Positions 23,335-30,245 of a stretch of 45,932 nt of DNA are shown one piece after another. Source of the stretch: Anaerolineaceae bacterium (lineage in GTDB: Bacteria > Chloroflexota > Anaerolineae > JAAYZQ01); assembly GCA_012514775.1 (NCBI GenBank), contig JAAYZQ010000097.1, forward strand, positions 1 through 45,932, written 5' to 3'. How positions within the stretch are numbered: position 1 is the stretch's first letter; each line of letters starts with the position of its first letter. Under the pieces are notes generated by a model. That model was not told where the DNA came from and ran no database searches. It worked only from the letters and a program-made list of their open reading frames with translations. The position numbers and the translations under genes are program-made.

Positions 23335-24881
23335 ATCCTCCTGCGTCGCAGCCAGAGGCCGGCGACGAGAGCCACGCCCACAGCGCCTATAACGCCGAGA
23401 CCCAGGGCCAGGACGATGCCGACGACGGCCATGTTGTGAGCCTTTGTATTGGCTCCCCCCGCCCCTTCGGCATCTCTCTCCGAGGGCGCGACGGACACGA
23501 CGGTCGGAGCGTGGGTTGCTGCCGGTTCCGGGCTCTCGACGGCCGGCGGTTCCGGCGTCGCCTGAACCTCGTCGGTCACCTGGGCAATGGCTTTGGGCGT
23601 GGCAGTGGCCTCAGGGGCCGGTAGGGCATCGCTGCCTTCCGGCTCGGACGTCTGGTCGGTGGCAGGCGTGCCGGGAAGAGTGCTCGCCGTTCCCTCCGAC
23701 GGCGAGGTCTGCCCAGCCGCCCCGGTGCGAGCGGCTGGCGCCGAGGAACTGGCGGCGGCCGTGGCAGTTGACGCTGCCCCACCGGCGACTGTGGGGGGCA
23801 CCTGGGTGTAGATAGGGCTGCGTTCCGGTGTCGCCGCGGGTGCGTTGGTCCGGCTGGTTGGGCTCGGGGTGCTGGTGGGTGCGAGCGTGAGAGTTTCCGC
23901 CGGAGCGGCAGTCGGTGCCTGCGTGGGCGGCGGCTGGGGCGTCGGCGCAGGGGGATAGGCTCCGCCAACGCGGTACTCCAGGATGACGCCCTGCCTGCCA
24001 ACCGCCCAACCCGACGAGTCGCTGACCATGTGAACTGCATTCAGGTCGTAAAAGGTTGGGCTGGCCTGGACCCGCCACCGCTTGCCATTGTACCTCAGTA
24101 TGAGCCCTGCCTCGCCCACGGCCCAGCCGTTTTCGGCATCCACAATAAATACGTCTTCCAGGCGCATGGCAGTAGGGCTTTCGACCGCGGTCCAGGTAGT
24201 TCCATCATAATGCATGATGGTGCCATTTGTGCCGACAGCCCAGCCGTCGGTGGCAGAAATCATGTGGATGCCGCGCAGCCACGCGGCGTTGGGTGCCTGG
24301 CTGTGCACCTGCCAGCTTGAGCCATCCCAGTGCAAGATGGCGCCACGGGCCGCGATCCAGGCATCGTCCTCGGCAAGGCAGTCCACGTCACTGAGCCAGG
24401 TCTGAAGGGGAGAGGGATGGGTGTTCCAGGAACCACCCGAATAGTGATAAATATCGTAGGACCCGCCCACGGCCCAACCTTCGCCACCGTGCAGCATCTT
24501 GAGGGAATCGACGCCGACCATGATGGAACCGGCCTGCTGCCAGGCGCTTCCCCCGTATTGCAGGACGTGGCCCCTATAGGTGGCTGCCCATCCCGATCCA
24601 TCGGGCAGCATGTCGATGGCCACGATGGGGTCCTCATAATTCAACCACGACTGGCCCCAGGAGCTGCCGTCGTAGTGCATCATCAAGCCAAAGGTCCCGC
24701 CGGCCCATGCTTCGCCAGGATGCACCATGTCCACTGCGTACAGTGTTCCGGCCGGGGGTGAAGGGTAGATCACCCAGGCGGGCTCGTCCTGGGCATAAAG
24801 TAAGAGCGGGAAGAGGGAGGCCACGACGGCCAAAATAATAGCCACCAGACACAATCGACCACAAGAACGCCCGCAAGTCAC
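23331..24881 (-). CDS. Membrane-anchored Ycf48-like beta-propeller with mucin-like Ser/Thr/Pro/Ala stalk
   Basis: About 516 residues: signal peptide, a propeller of repeated GWAVG..G.ILHYDG..W blades (about 30-320) like the Ycf48/BNR-type photosystem assembly-factor family, then about 140 residues rich in Thr, Ser, Pro and Ala (TPQPPPTQAPTAAPAET and similar), one transmembrane helix (about 485-510) and a basic tail LRRRRM. The layout resembles a displayed propeller on a stalk suited to O-glycosylation. The GTG at 24881 follows GAGAGG at 5 bases and gives a standard signal peptide. An in-frame TTG at 24923 would only add a hydrophilic extension without a ribosome site. It overlaps the glycosyltransferase gene by four bases. 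There is no sign of photosynthesis genes, so the photosystem name is only a fold label. Confidence 0.82.
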   Translation of the reverse strand: MTCGRSCGRLCLVAIILAVVASLFPLLLYAQDEPAWVIYPSPPAGTLYAVDMVHPGEAWAGGTFGLMMHYDGSSWGQSWLNYEDPIVAIDMLPDGSGWAATYRGHVLQYGGSAWQQAGSIMVGVDSLKMLHGGEGWAVGGSYDIYHYSGGSWNTHPSPLQTWLSDVDCLAEDDAWIAARGAILHWDGSSWQVHSQAPNAAWLRGIHMISATDGWAVGTNGTIMHYDGTTWTAVESPTAMRLEDVFIVDAENGWAVGEAGLILRYNGKRWRVQASPTFYDLNAVHMVSDSSGWAVGRQGVILEYRVGGAYPPAPTPQPPPTQAPTAAPAETLTLAPTSTPSPTSRTNAPAATPERSPIYTQVPPTVAGGAASTATAAASSSAPAARTGAAGQTSPSEGTASTLPGTPATDQTSEPEGSDALPAPEATATPKAIAQVTDEVQATPEPPAVESPEPAATHAPTVVSVAPSERDAEGAGGANTKAHNMAVVGIVLALGLGVIGAVGVALVAGLWLRRRRM

Positions 24882-24941
24882 AACATCCTCTCCTATGTGA
24901 CGATTTCGACGAATATGGGACAAGGCTTATCTCAAAGGTTA

Positions 24942-24969
24942 GGGCGTACTCCCCGCGGGGAGTACGCCC
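24942..24969. repeat. 28-base perfect palindrome
   Basis: GGGCGTACTCCCCG is followed directly by its exact reverse complement. It lies between the stop of the 25742-25095 gene and the start at 24881. No U-run follows on either strand, so an operator or an mRNA-end hairpin is as likely as a terminator. Confidence 0.75.
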
Positions 24970-25094
24970 CACTTCCACTGCAGTTCGTCTTCAGTCCACT
25001 GGTAACGGTAACCCTCTGGTCAATCCAGGTAGCTGACAGATGGGGTGACCCGGATCGACTTCAAGGGCAAGCTCCCATCGCACGAGCTAGGCCA

Positions 25095-25742
25095 TCAGGG
25101 AATGTCGGTCCACTTCCAGTCGTAGCCAGTGATGACAAGTTCGAACTGGGGACCGTGAACCGGGAACTCGTAGTTAGCGACGTTAATTTCCAGCGGCGCG
25201 ACGGTGTCGGCCGGGTCCGCGGCATCGCCAAAGACATCGGTCCAGGGCCAGTACGCAAGGTGCTCGAACTCGGGCGGGAAGATGTAGTTGACGATCATGG
25301 GCGAGTGCAGCTCCCACTCACCGGGCGCAACCTGGTAGTTGCACTTCCATTTCAAAGGGAAGCTGCAGGGGTACCAGGCCTCATCGCGGGGGAGCATGAG
25401 GATGGCACTCCAGGTGCCGAAAGGGTCGGCAGCGGCTAACAAGGTGCCTTCCGTCTCGGCAAAGGACCAGCGACGCTGCTCGGAAGCACCGATTTCCATC
25501 CACCACGCCCCCTCCGGGGCAGCCTGGGCCTCCAACGGCCAGACGCCGCCCAGGGTCGAGGGCTGGTACAGCCACGCATCGACGCGCTCGCCGGGAACGT
25601 AGCCACTGGCCTCGATCAAGACCAGCTCGCCGAGGTAGAACTCGCCGCCGGCGATGACCTGCTCCGGCTCGACAGCAAAGGCAGGGCTGGCGGAGATGGC
25701 CAGCATTGTAACCACGACCAACGCATACAGAACACGACGCAT
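25095..25742 (-). CDS. Secreted protein of unknown function
   Basis: A 215-residue protein with a clear signal peptide (basic start, LYALVVVTMLAISASPAFA). The mature part begins with a segment compatible with a small beta-sandwich (GGEFYLGELVLIEASGYVPGERVDAWLYQP) and contains two Cys about nine residues apart (PCSFPLKWKC) that may form a disulfide. The second half is rich in Trp, Pro and Tyr (FEHLAYWPWTDVFGD, VITGYDWKWTDIP). I do not recognise a family. The first 60 residues resemble surface-layer or adhesion modules that begin with GY.PGE. It has its own consensus promoter, a leader of about 184 bases and AGGGAGG before the ATG. It sits among surface-protein genes, so an envelope role is inferred from context only. 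Confidence 0.75.
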   Translation of the reverse strand: MRRVLYALVVVTMLAISASPAFAVEPEQVIAGGEFYLGELVLIEASGYVPGERVDAWLYQPSTLGGVWPLEAQAAPEGAWWMEIGASEQRRWSFAETEGTLLAAADPFGTWSAILMLPRDEAWYPCSFPLKWKCNYQVAPGEWELHSPMIVNYIFPPEFEHLAYWPWTDVFGDAADPADTVAPLEINVANYEFPVHGPQFELVITGYDWKWTDIP

Positions 25743-25926
25743 CGTGTATTCCTCCCTAACCAGGTTAGTTTAGGGTCCACAAGCTTTGGGTGACTTGTGG
25801 CTGTGGCTCGCAACCAGGATGCGATGGGGAACCTCCTTTCTCAGAGATTGGGTAGTAGTGGAACGGCATCGAGCCATCCGGCAACTCCGGACGTCTCTGG
25901 ACACCTGGATGCTGGCCTTTGAACTC
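25743..25926 (-). other. Long structured 5' leader of the unknown secreted protein gene
   Basis: Between the predicted start near 25926 and the ATG at 25742 lie several short inverted repeats: TCGCA...TGCGA near 25815-25831, CCACAAG...CTTGTGG (25777-25800) and CTAACC-N-GGTTAG (25756-25768), the last directly beside the ribosome site. I found no match to a known riboswitch class by eye. It may regulate translation or only shape mRNA stability. Most of the gap 25743-26069 is this leader plus its promoter. Confidence 0.4.
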
Positions 25927-25932
25927 ATCGTA

Positions 25933-25961
25933 ATTATACTGGAAAGCCGGGCCCATGTCAA
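25933..25961 (-). promoter_or_regulatory. Perfect consensus sigma70 promoter
   Basis: On the minus strand TTGACA (25956-25961), exactly 17 bases, TATAAT (25933-25938). It drives the secreted-protein gene starting at 25742. Confidence 0.85.
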
Positions 25962-26069
25962 GCCTGCGAATCCTGCTCATTTCTCCCTGTCTGTGGCGTC
26001 ATCACCGGACCCTTGTCATGGGACGGAAATCTTTGGCCATTCAGGGCTGGCCTGCTAATTCGGTCTATG

Positions 26070-27488
26070 TCAGAGCGGGCTCGCAGCGCGCCCAAGCCCT
26101 TGCTGCGAGCCAACGACGCAACTCCTGTGGAACTCGCGCCCGGACCCTCGGCGAATGACCAGGGGCAGATGGAGCTGCAGGCAGTCCCCAACGGACGTCA
26201 CTACCTGGCGGACAATGGTATCCTCGCCCGCAGCGGAGATGCTCGCCTGGTTGCGCAGGAACCAACACACCTGGCCGGGACTGCCGGCCGTCACCTGAAA
26301 CGAAATGGTGACCTCACCGGCGGGCGGCACGTCGCCGACGGCGACGACGAGGGGATCGGTACCCTGGATCACGCCCTGAGTCGTCGTGGGGCTACCCAGG
26401 TAGGCGGCGTTGGCCGGCAGCGGATCTGTCACCACCACCTCCGACGCGGGAATCGTGCCCGTGTTTCGGACGCGAATGGTGTAGGTCACCGGGTCACCCT
26501 CCGAGCACTGCTTGGTGCTGACCGTGAGGGTAGAGGAGCTGAGGTCGCAGCCACCGGTATAATGCAACACGGTCCCCGATTTGCCCACTGCCCAGACGTC
26601 CCTCTCATTGAGGGCGTCCACGGCGTGCAGCTCCTCCGTCACCGGGCTGGCAACCTGTTTCCAGGAAGTGCCATCATAATGAATGATGGTCCCGCCCTCG
26701 CCCACGGCCCAGCCATCGGTGCTGCTGTTCATGCTCACAGACCACAGGGCGACGCCCGGCACCGGGGTAGTAACAGACGACCAGGAGGTGCCGTCGTAGT
26801 GGTAGATAAGGCCCTCGTTGCTCACAGCCCACCCGTCGCTGCCGCTGACCATGTCCACGTCGAGGAACCAGATGTTCTGTGGCGAGCTCATCACCTGCCA
26901 CATGCTGCCGTTCCAATGGAGCATAACCCCCGTGCGGCCGAGGATCCAGCCGTCATTGGAGGCCACCATGTCGATGGTCTGGAAGAGGTAAGGCAGCGTG
27001 GTGTGGGCCTGCCACGTACCGTTCTGGTAGCGATAGATGTCCCCCAGGTAGCCGACGGCCCAACCGTTGTTCGCGTCCAGCATCGAGATGCCGGTCAACA
27101 GGCCTTTGCTGAGGTGGACGTCCTTTTGCCACTGGCCTCCACTGTAGCGCACGATGTTGCCCTGGTAGGTGGTGCCGAAGCCAAGGTTCGAGTCGACCAT
27201 ATCGATGGCAAAGATGACGTCGGAAAAGCTTCCGGGTACAGCAGTCCAGTTTGTGCCGTCGTAGTGGAGCGCCAGGCCGCCAGTCCCGCCAGCCCAACCA
27301 TCGGAGTCGCTGAGCATGTCCAGACCGTAGAGACTGGCGGTGTCGCCGATGGGAACTACTTCCCACCCGCTCACAGCCTGGTTATCCAACGGGTTGCCTT
27401 GCGCGAAAACGCCCGGCGCAGCCGGAAGGAACAACGTGGAGCAAACTGCAAGGATCAGCGAGCCCTTCAACACTGCACTGTGCACCAT
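26070..27488 (-). CDS. Secreted Ycf48-like beta-propeller protein with C-terminal DUF11 repeat
   Basis: 472 residues: signal peptide (VLKGSLILAVCSTLFLPAAPGVFA), propeller blades with repeated WAVG or GWAVGYLGDIYRYQNG motifs (about 35-330), then a DUF11 repeat (about 335-440; STLTVSTKQCSEGDPVTYTI) and a LHLPLVIRRG linker near the C-terminus. The final 25 residues look like an unstructured tail. It is a paralogue of the propeller in the 24881-23331 gene but has no stalk or membrane anchor, so it is probably released or bound through its LPLV tail region. The ATG at 27488 is chosen because it follows AAGGGA and opens the signal peptide. The longer open frame upstream runs through the promoter. 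Confidence 0.82.
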   Translation of the reverse strand: MVHSAVLKGSLILAVCSTLFLPAAPGVFAQGNPLDNQAVSGWEVVPIGDTASLYGLDMLSDSDGWAGGTGGLALHYDGTNWTAVPGSFSDVIFAIDMVDSNLGFGTTYQGNIVRYSGGQWQKDVHLSKGLLTGISMLDANNGWAVGYLGDIYRYQNGTWQAHTTLPYLFQTIDMVASNDGWILGRTGVMLHWNGSMWQVMSSPQNIWFLDVDMVSGSDGWAVSNEGLIYHYDGTSWSSVTTPVPGVALWSVSMNSSTDGWAVGEGGTIIHYDGTSWKQVASPVTEELHAVDALNERDVWAVGKSGTVLHYTGGCDLSSSTLTVSTKQCSEGDPVTYTIRVRNTGTIPASEVVVTDPLPANAAYLGSPTTTQGVIQGTDPLVVAVGDVPPAGEVTISFQVTAGSPGQVCWFLRNQASISAAGEDTIVRQVVTSVGDCLQLHLPLVIRRGSGREFHRSCVVGSQQGLGRAASPL

Positions 27489-27495
27489 ACACAAT

Positions 27496-27516
27496 CCCTT
27501 CTCCGAGCGAGAAGGG
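27496..27516 (-). promoter_or_regulatory. Hairpin or operator covering the transcription start and ribosome site
   Basis: The perfect inverted repeat CCCTTCTC...GAGAAGGG (8-base arms, 5-base loop) lies just downstream of the -10 box of the 27488 gene. Its 3' arm in the RNA contains the AAGGG of the ribosome site. It could be a repressor operator at +1 or a stem that hides the ribosome site. Confidence 0.5.
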
Positions 27517-27519
27517 GCG

Positions 27520-27548
27520 ATTATAGCATCGACGCAAGGGGGTGTCAA
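27520..27548 (-). promoter_or_regulatory. Perfect consensus sigma70 promoter of the propeller-DUF11 gene
   Basis: On the minus strand TTGACA (27543-27548), exactly 17 bases ending in TGC, TATAAT (27520-27525). The expected start is near 27513. Confidence 0.85.
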
Positions 27549-27549
27549 A

Positions 27550-27578
27550 TTGACAAAAGCGGGTGCTCCCGGTAAAAT
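27550..27578 (+). promoter_or_regulatory. Promoter of the foldase gene, back to back with the divergent promoter
   Basis: TTGACA (27550-27555), 17 bases, TAAAAT (27573-27578). Only one base separates its -35 from the -35 of the minus-strand promoter, and together they read TGTCAA-A-TTGACA, a 13-base palindrome. Confidence 0.75.
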
Positions 27579-27636
27579 GCACCGGCCTTGCACCTGCGGA
27601 TCGAGTAGCCGTGGGTGCAACCAAGGAGACAGAGAC

Positions 27637-28686
27637 ATGCCTGCCAAGCGATTGTCCATTCTGCTGCTCAGCGCCATCGTCGTGTTGGCCGTGGGCTGCG
27701 GCTCGCCGGCAGTGACGTCGGAGGCACCTGATCCGCCCACCCCGCCCACCGCGCCTGAGGCCGCCTCACCCACGACGGCCGCTCCGACCCCTGGCGACCT
27801 TCCTTCCGATCCAGGCAATGGCAGCGCGTCATCTCCGGTGGAGACGGCCATGCAATACGTGAAGCGAGTGGACACCCCCCTGGCCAGGGTCAATGGTGAG
27901 GAGATCACCTGGGAATACTACGAGCCCAGCTTGCGCCAGGCCCTGCGCATTGTCAGCCGCCAGGGAAACGTTGATTGGAACGATGCGGCCATGCAGATAC
28001 GGCTTGGCCAGCTTCAAAACGACGTTCTGACCCAGACCGTGGACCGGTGGCTGCTGCGCAAGATGGCCGCCGATCAGGGGGTTGTCGTTAGCCAGGAAGA
28101 GGTCCAGGCAAAAATCGACGCCGAAAGAGCCGAGATCGAGGCAGGCGAGATGTACGATAGCTGGCAGGCGTACCTGGAAGCCAACAGCTTCACGGACAGG
28201 AGTTTTGAGCAGGTTATCCACGATACCCTGATGTTGGGCGCCCTCATGAACGTGCAACAGGTGGACCCGCTGGCAGAGCAGTGGCACGTCGCTCACATTG
28301 TCGTAGGCGACGCTGCCAAAGCCCAGGAAGTCGTCGACAAGCTCAAAGCCGGAGAAGACTTTGCAGACCTTGCCGCCCGCTACTCCCAGGACGAACAGAC
28401 CAAGGATTCGGGGGGAGACCTGGGCTGGTTCTCACCGGAGCTAATGCTGCCCGAGCTCGCCGCGGCGGCAGGGTCGCTGGAGCCCGGCGCGTTCAGCGCT
28501 CCCATCCAGACGCGTTACGGCTTTACAGTCATCATCGTCCTGGAGCGGGCAATGCGCGAGGCTGAGCCCAGTGTGCTGGCACAGCGAAAACAGGCAGCCA
28601 TGCTGGCCAGCCTGGCCGAAGAAAGGCAAAAGGCGGACATCGAAATCCTGATGAACTTTGACCAGGCGGAAGAAGAGTCCGACTAG
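27637..28686 (+). CDS. Lipoprotein parvulin-type peptidyl-prolyl isomerase (SurA/PrsA-like foldase)
   Basis: 349 residues: signal peptide with lipobox LAVGC, a Pro/Thr-rich linker, a SurA-N-like chaperone region (about 70-205; LARVNGEEITWEYYEPSLRQAL, QDVLTQTV-like helices) and a parvulin rotamase domain (about 210-315; WHVAHIVVGD, AGEDFADLAARYSQDEQTKDSGGDLGWF, APIQTRYGFTVIIVLER). PrsA/SurA proteins assist folding of exported proteins outside the membrane. Its place among secreted and surface proteins suggests it serves them. The ATG follows CCAAGGAG. The gene converges on the histidine kinase gene with three bases between the stop codons. Confidence 0.9.
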   Translation: MPAKRLSILLLSAIVVLAVGCGSPAVTSEAPDPPTPPTAPEAASPTTAAPTPGDLPSDPGNGSASSPVETAMQYVKRVDTPLARVNGEEITWEYYEPSLRQALRIVSRQGNVDWNDAAMQIRLGQLQNDVLTQTVDRWLLRKMAADQGVVVSQEEVQAKIDAERAEIEAGEMYDSWQAYLEANSFTDRSFEQVIHDTLMLGALMNVQQVDPLAEQWHVAHIVVGDAAKAQEVVDKLKAGEDFADLAARYSQDEQTKDSGGDLGWFSPELMLPELAAAAGSLEPGAFSAPIQTRYGFTVIIVLERAMREAEPSVLAQRKQAAMLASLAEERQKADIEILMNFDQAEEESD

Positions 28687-28689
28687 GCT

Positions 28690-30090
28690 CTATGCCGGCA
28701 GCCAGACGGTAAAGGTGCTGCCGCTCCCCACGCTGCTCTCGACTTCGATGCGGCCGCCGTGGGCCTGCACGATCCAGTGCACGATGGACAGGCCCAGGCC
28801 CGTCCCGCCCCGCGAGCGGGCCGGATCGGCCCGGTAGAACCGCTCAAAGATCATGGGCACGCCCGACGGTCCGGGCTGCAGATCCTCCGGAAGGATGCCC
28901 ACCCCCGTATCGGCTACCACGACCTGGACCCAGCCCTCGGTCTTTTGCACAGAGAGAGTAACACAACCGCCGGCCGGCGTGTACTTCAGAGCGTTGTCGA
29001 CGAGGTTGAGAAAAAGCTGCCGTAGGCGATCCGCATCGCCCTGGATAACCGCCTGATCCTCGTTCCCAAGGCAAACATCGGTGCCATCGCTCATGATCTG
29101 TGCCTGACGATAGACGTCGAGGAGGAGGGTATCGAGCTCCACGGGGCCCACGTCAAGCTCCACGCCGGCATCCATGCGCGCCAGGAGAAGCAGGTCGGCC
29201 ACGAGGCGCGACATGCGCGCCACTTCGCTTTCGATGTCGGCCAGCGTCTCGCGCCGTGCCTCCGGATCCTCGGCGGCACCCCGCCGCAAAAGCTCTACGT
29301 TGCCGTGGATGGTGGTCAGGGGCGTGCGCAGCTCGTGGGAAACGTCAGCCACAAAGCGCCTCTGGGTGCGAAACAGGATCTCCAACCGTGACAGCATCTC
29401 GTTAAAGGTGGCCGCAAGGCGACCCACCTCGTCCTGGGGGCCGCGAACGGCCAGCCGGCGGCTCAGATCTTCGGTGCGCGAGATGGCGATGGCAGTTTGG
29501 GTAATCTGGTCCATGGGATGGAGGGCGGCCTTGGCCAGAAGCGCGCCAAGGATCGCCGAAATGGCAATGGCCACCAGGCCTCCGATTACCAGGATACTGA
29601 GCAACTGGCGCTGCGTCTGGTCCACCTGCACCAGGGACGTGCCCACTTGAACAATGCCCACCACCTCGCCGTCGACCCGGAGGGGCGAGCTGGAGACCCG
29701 CATCCTCTGGTTGCCAGCTGCCAGGCTCTCGATGCTGGACTGGCCCGTTAGGACCAGATCTCTCGTCGCGCTTGCCAGAGGCAACGCGCCTTCGCCCAGG
29801 GTATCGGAGCGGTCCACGATGAGACCCGCGGAGACGTCGTACACCTGGATATAGAGGCCCGGCAAGGTCAGGAGATCGAGGTTGGGCACTTCGAGCACGC
29901 GACCCAGGGATAGGGGCGAGATGCGCACCTGGGTCGAGCTTACGACGCGGTCCGCCGTCGCCTCCAACTGGCGGTCGATGCCAGTCAGAAGGTTCAGGGT
30001 CAAGAGATAATAGAGCGCCGTGGCAAAAACGATGATCACGGTCGCAAGGACGGTCGTATAGGCCAGCGTCAAGCGCGTGCGGATGGACAT
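28690..30090 (-). CDS. HAMP-domain sensor histidine kinase
   Basis: 466 residues: helix 1 (about 8-30), an extracytoplasmic sensor region (about 31-165), helix 2 (about 168-188), HAMP (about 189-243), the HisKA dimerisation domain with phospho-acceptor His252 in SHELRTPLTT, and an ATPase domain (about 350-466) with the N box LFLNLVDNALKYT, VADTGVGI and RGGTGLGLSIVHWIV. No response regulator gene is adjacent, so it is an orphan kinase here. The sensed signal is unknown. AAGGAGG precedes the ATG. Confidence 0.95.
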   Translation of the reverse strand: MSIRTRLTLAYTTVLATVIIVFATALYYLLTLNLLTGIDRQLEATADRVVSSTQVRISPLSLGRVLEVPNLDLLTLPGLYIQVYDVSAGLIVDRSDTLGEGALPLASATRDLVLTGQSSIESLAAGNQRMRVSSSPLRVDGEVVGIVQVGTSLVQVDQTQRQLLSILVIGGLVAIAISAILGALLAKAALHPMDQITQTAIAISRTEDLSRRLAVRGPQDEVGRLAATFNEMLSRLEILFRTQRRFVADVSHELRTPLTTIHGNVELLRRGAAEDPEARRETLADIESEVARMSRLVADLLLLARMDAGVELDVGPVELDTLLLDVYRQAQIMSDGTDVCLGNEDQAVIQGDADRLRQLFLNLVDNALKYTPAGGCVTLSVQKTEGWVQVVVADTGVGILPEDLQPGPSGVPMIFERFYRADPARSRGGTGLGLSIVHWIVQAHGGRIEVESSVGSGSTFTVWLPA

Positions 30091-30112
30091 GATCGATCAT
30101 CCTCCTTTCGAG

Positions 30113-30141
30113 ATCATGCCACAGAACCGGCGTTTTGTAAA
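30113..30141 (-). promoter_or_regulatory. Probable promoter of the histidine kinase gene
   Basis: On the minus strand TTTACA (30136-30141), 17 bases, CATGAT (30113-30118). Weaker than the other promoters; the correct spacing and position support it. Confidence 0.45.
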
Positions 30142-30156
30142 GAGAAATCTGGCGAT

Positions 30157-30185
30157 TTGACGGCCAACCCCTTTTGTGGTAGATT
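30157..30185 (+). promoter_or_regulatory. Promoter of the glycosyltransferase gene at 30246
   Basis: TTGACG (30157-30162), 17 bases, TAGATT (30180-30185), about 60 bases before the ATG and 15 bases from the divergent kinase promoter. Confidence 0.6.
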
Positions 30186-30245
30186 GCACATCGTTCGCCG
30201 GAGGCAGGGCTACCCTATTTGGTCGCCCTTGTCCCGTGAGGAACA

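Noticed and set aside
23331..24881. Photosystem II assembly factor role for the Ycf48-like propeller
   Set aside because: No photosynthesis genes are in the window, and the protein has a mucin-like stalk and membrane anchor. The family name reflects repeat similarity only.
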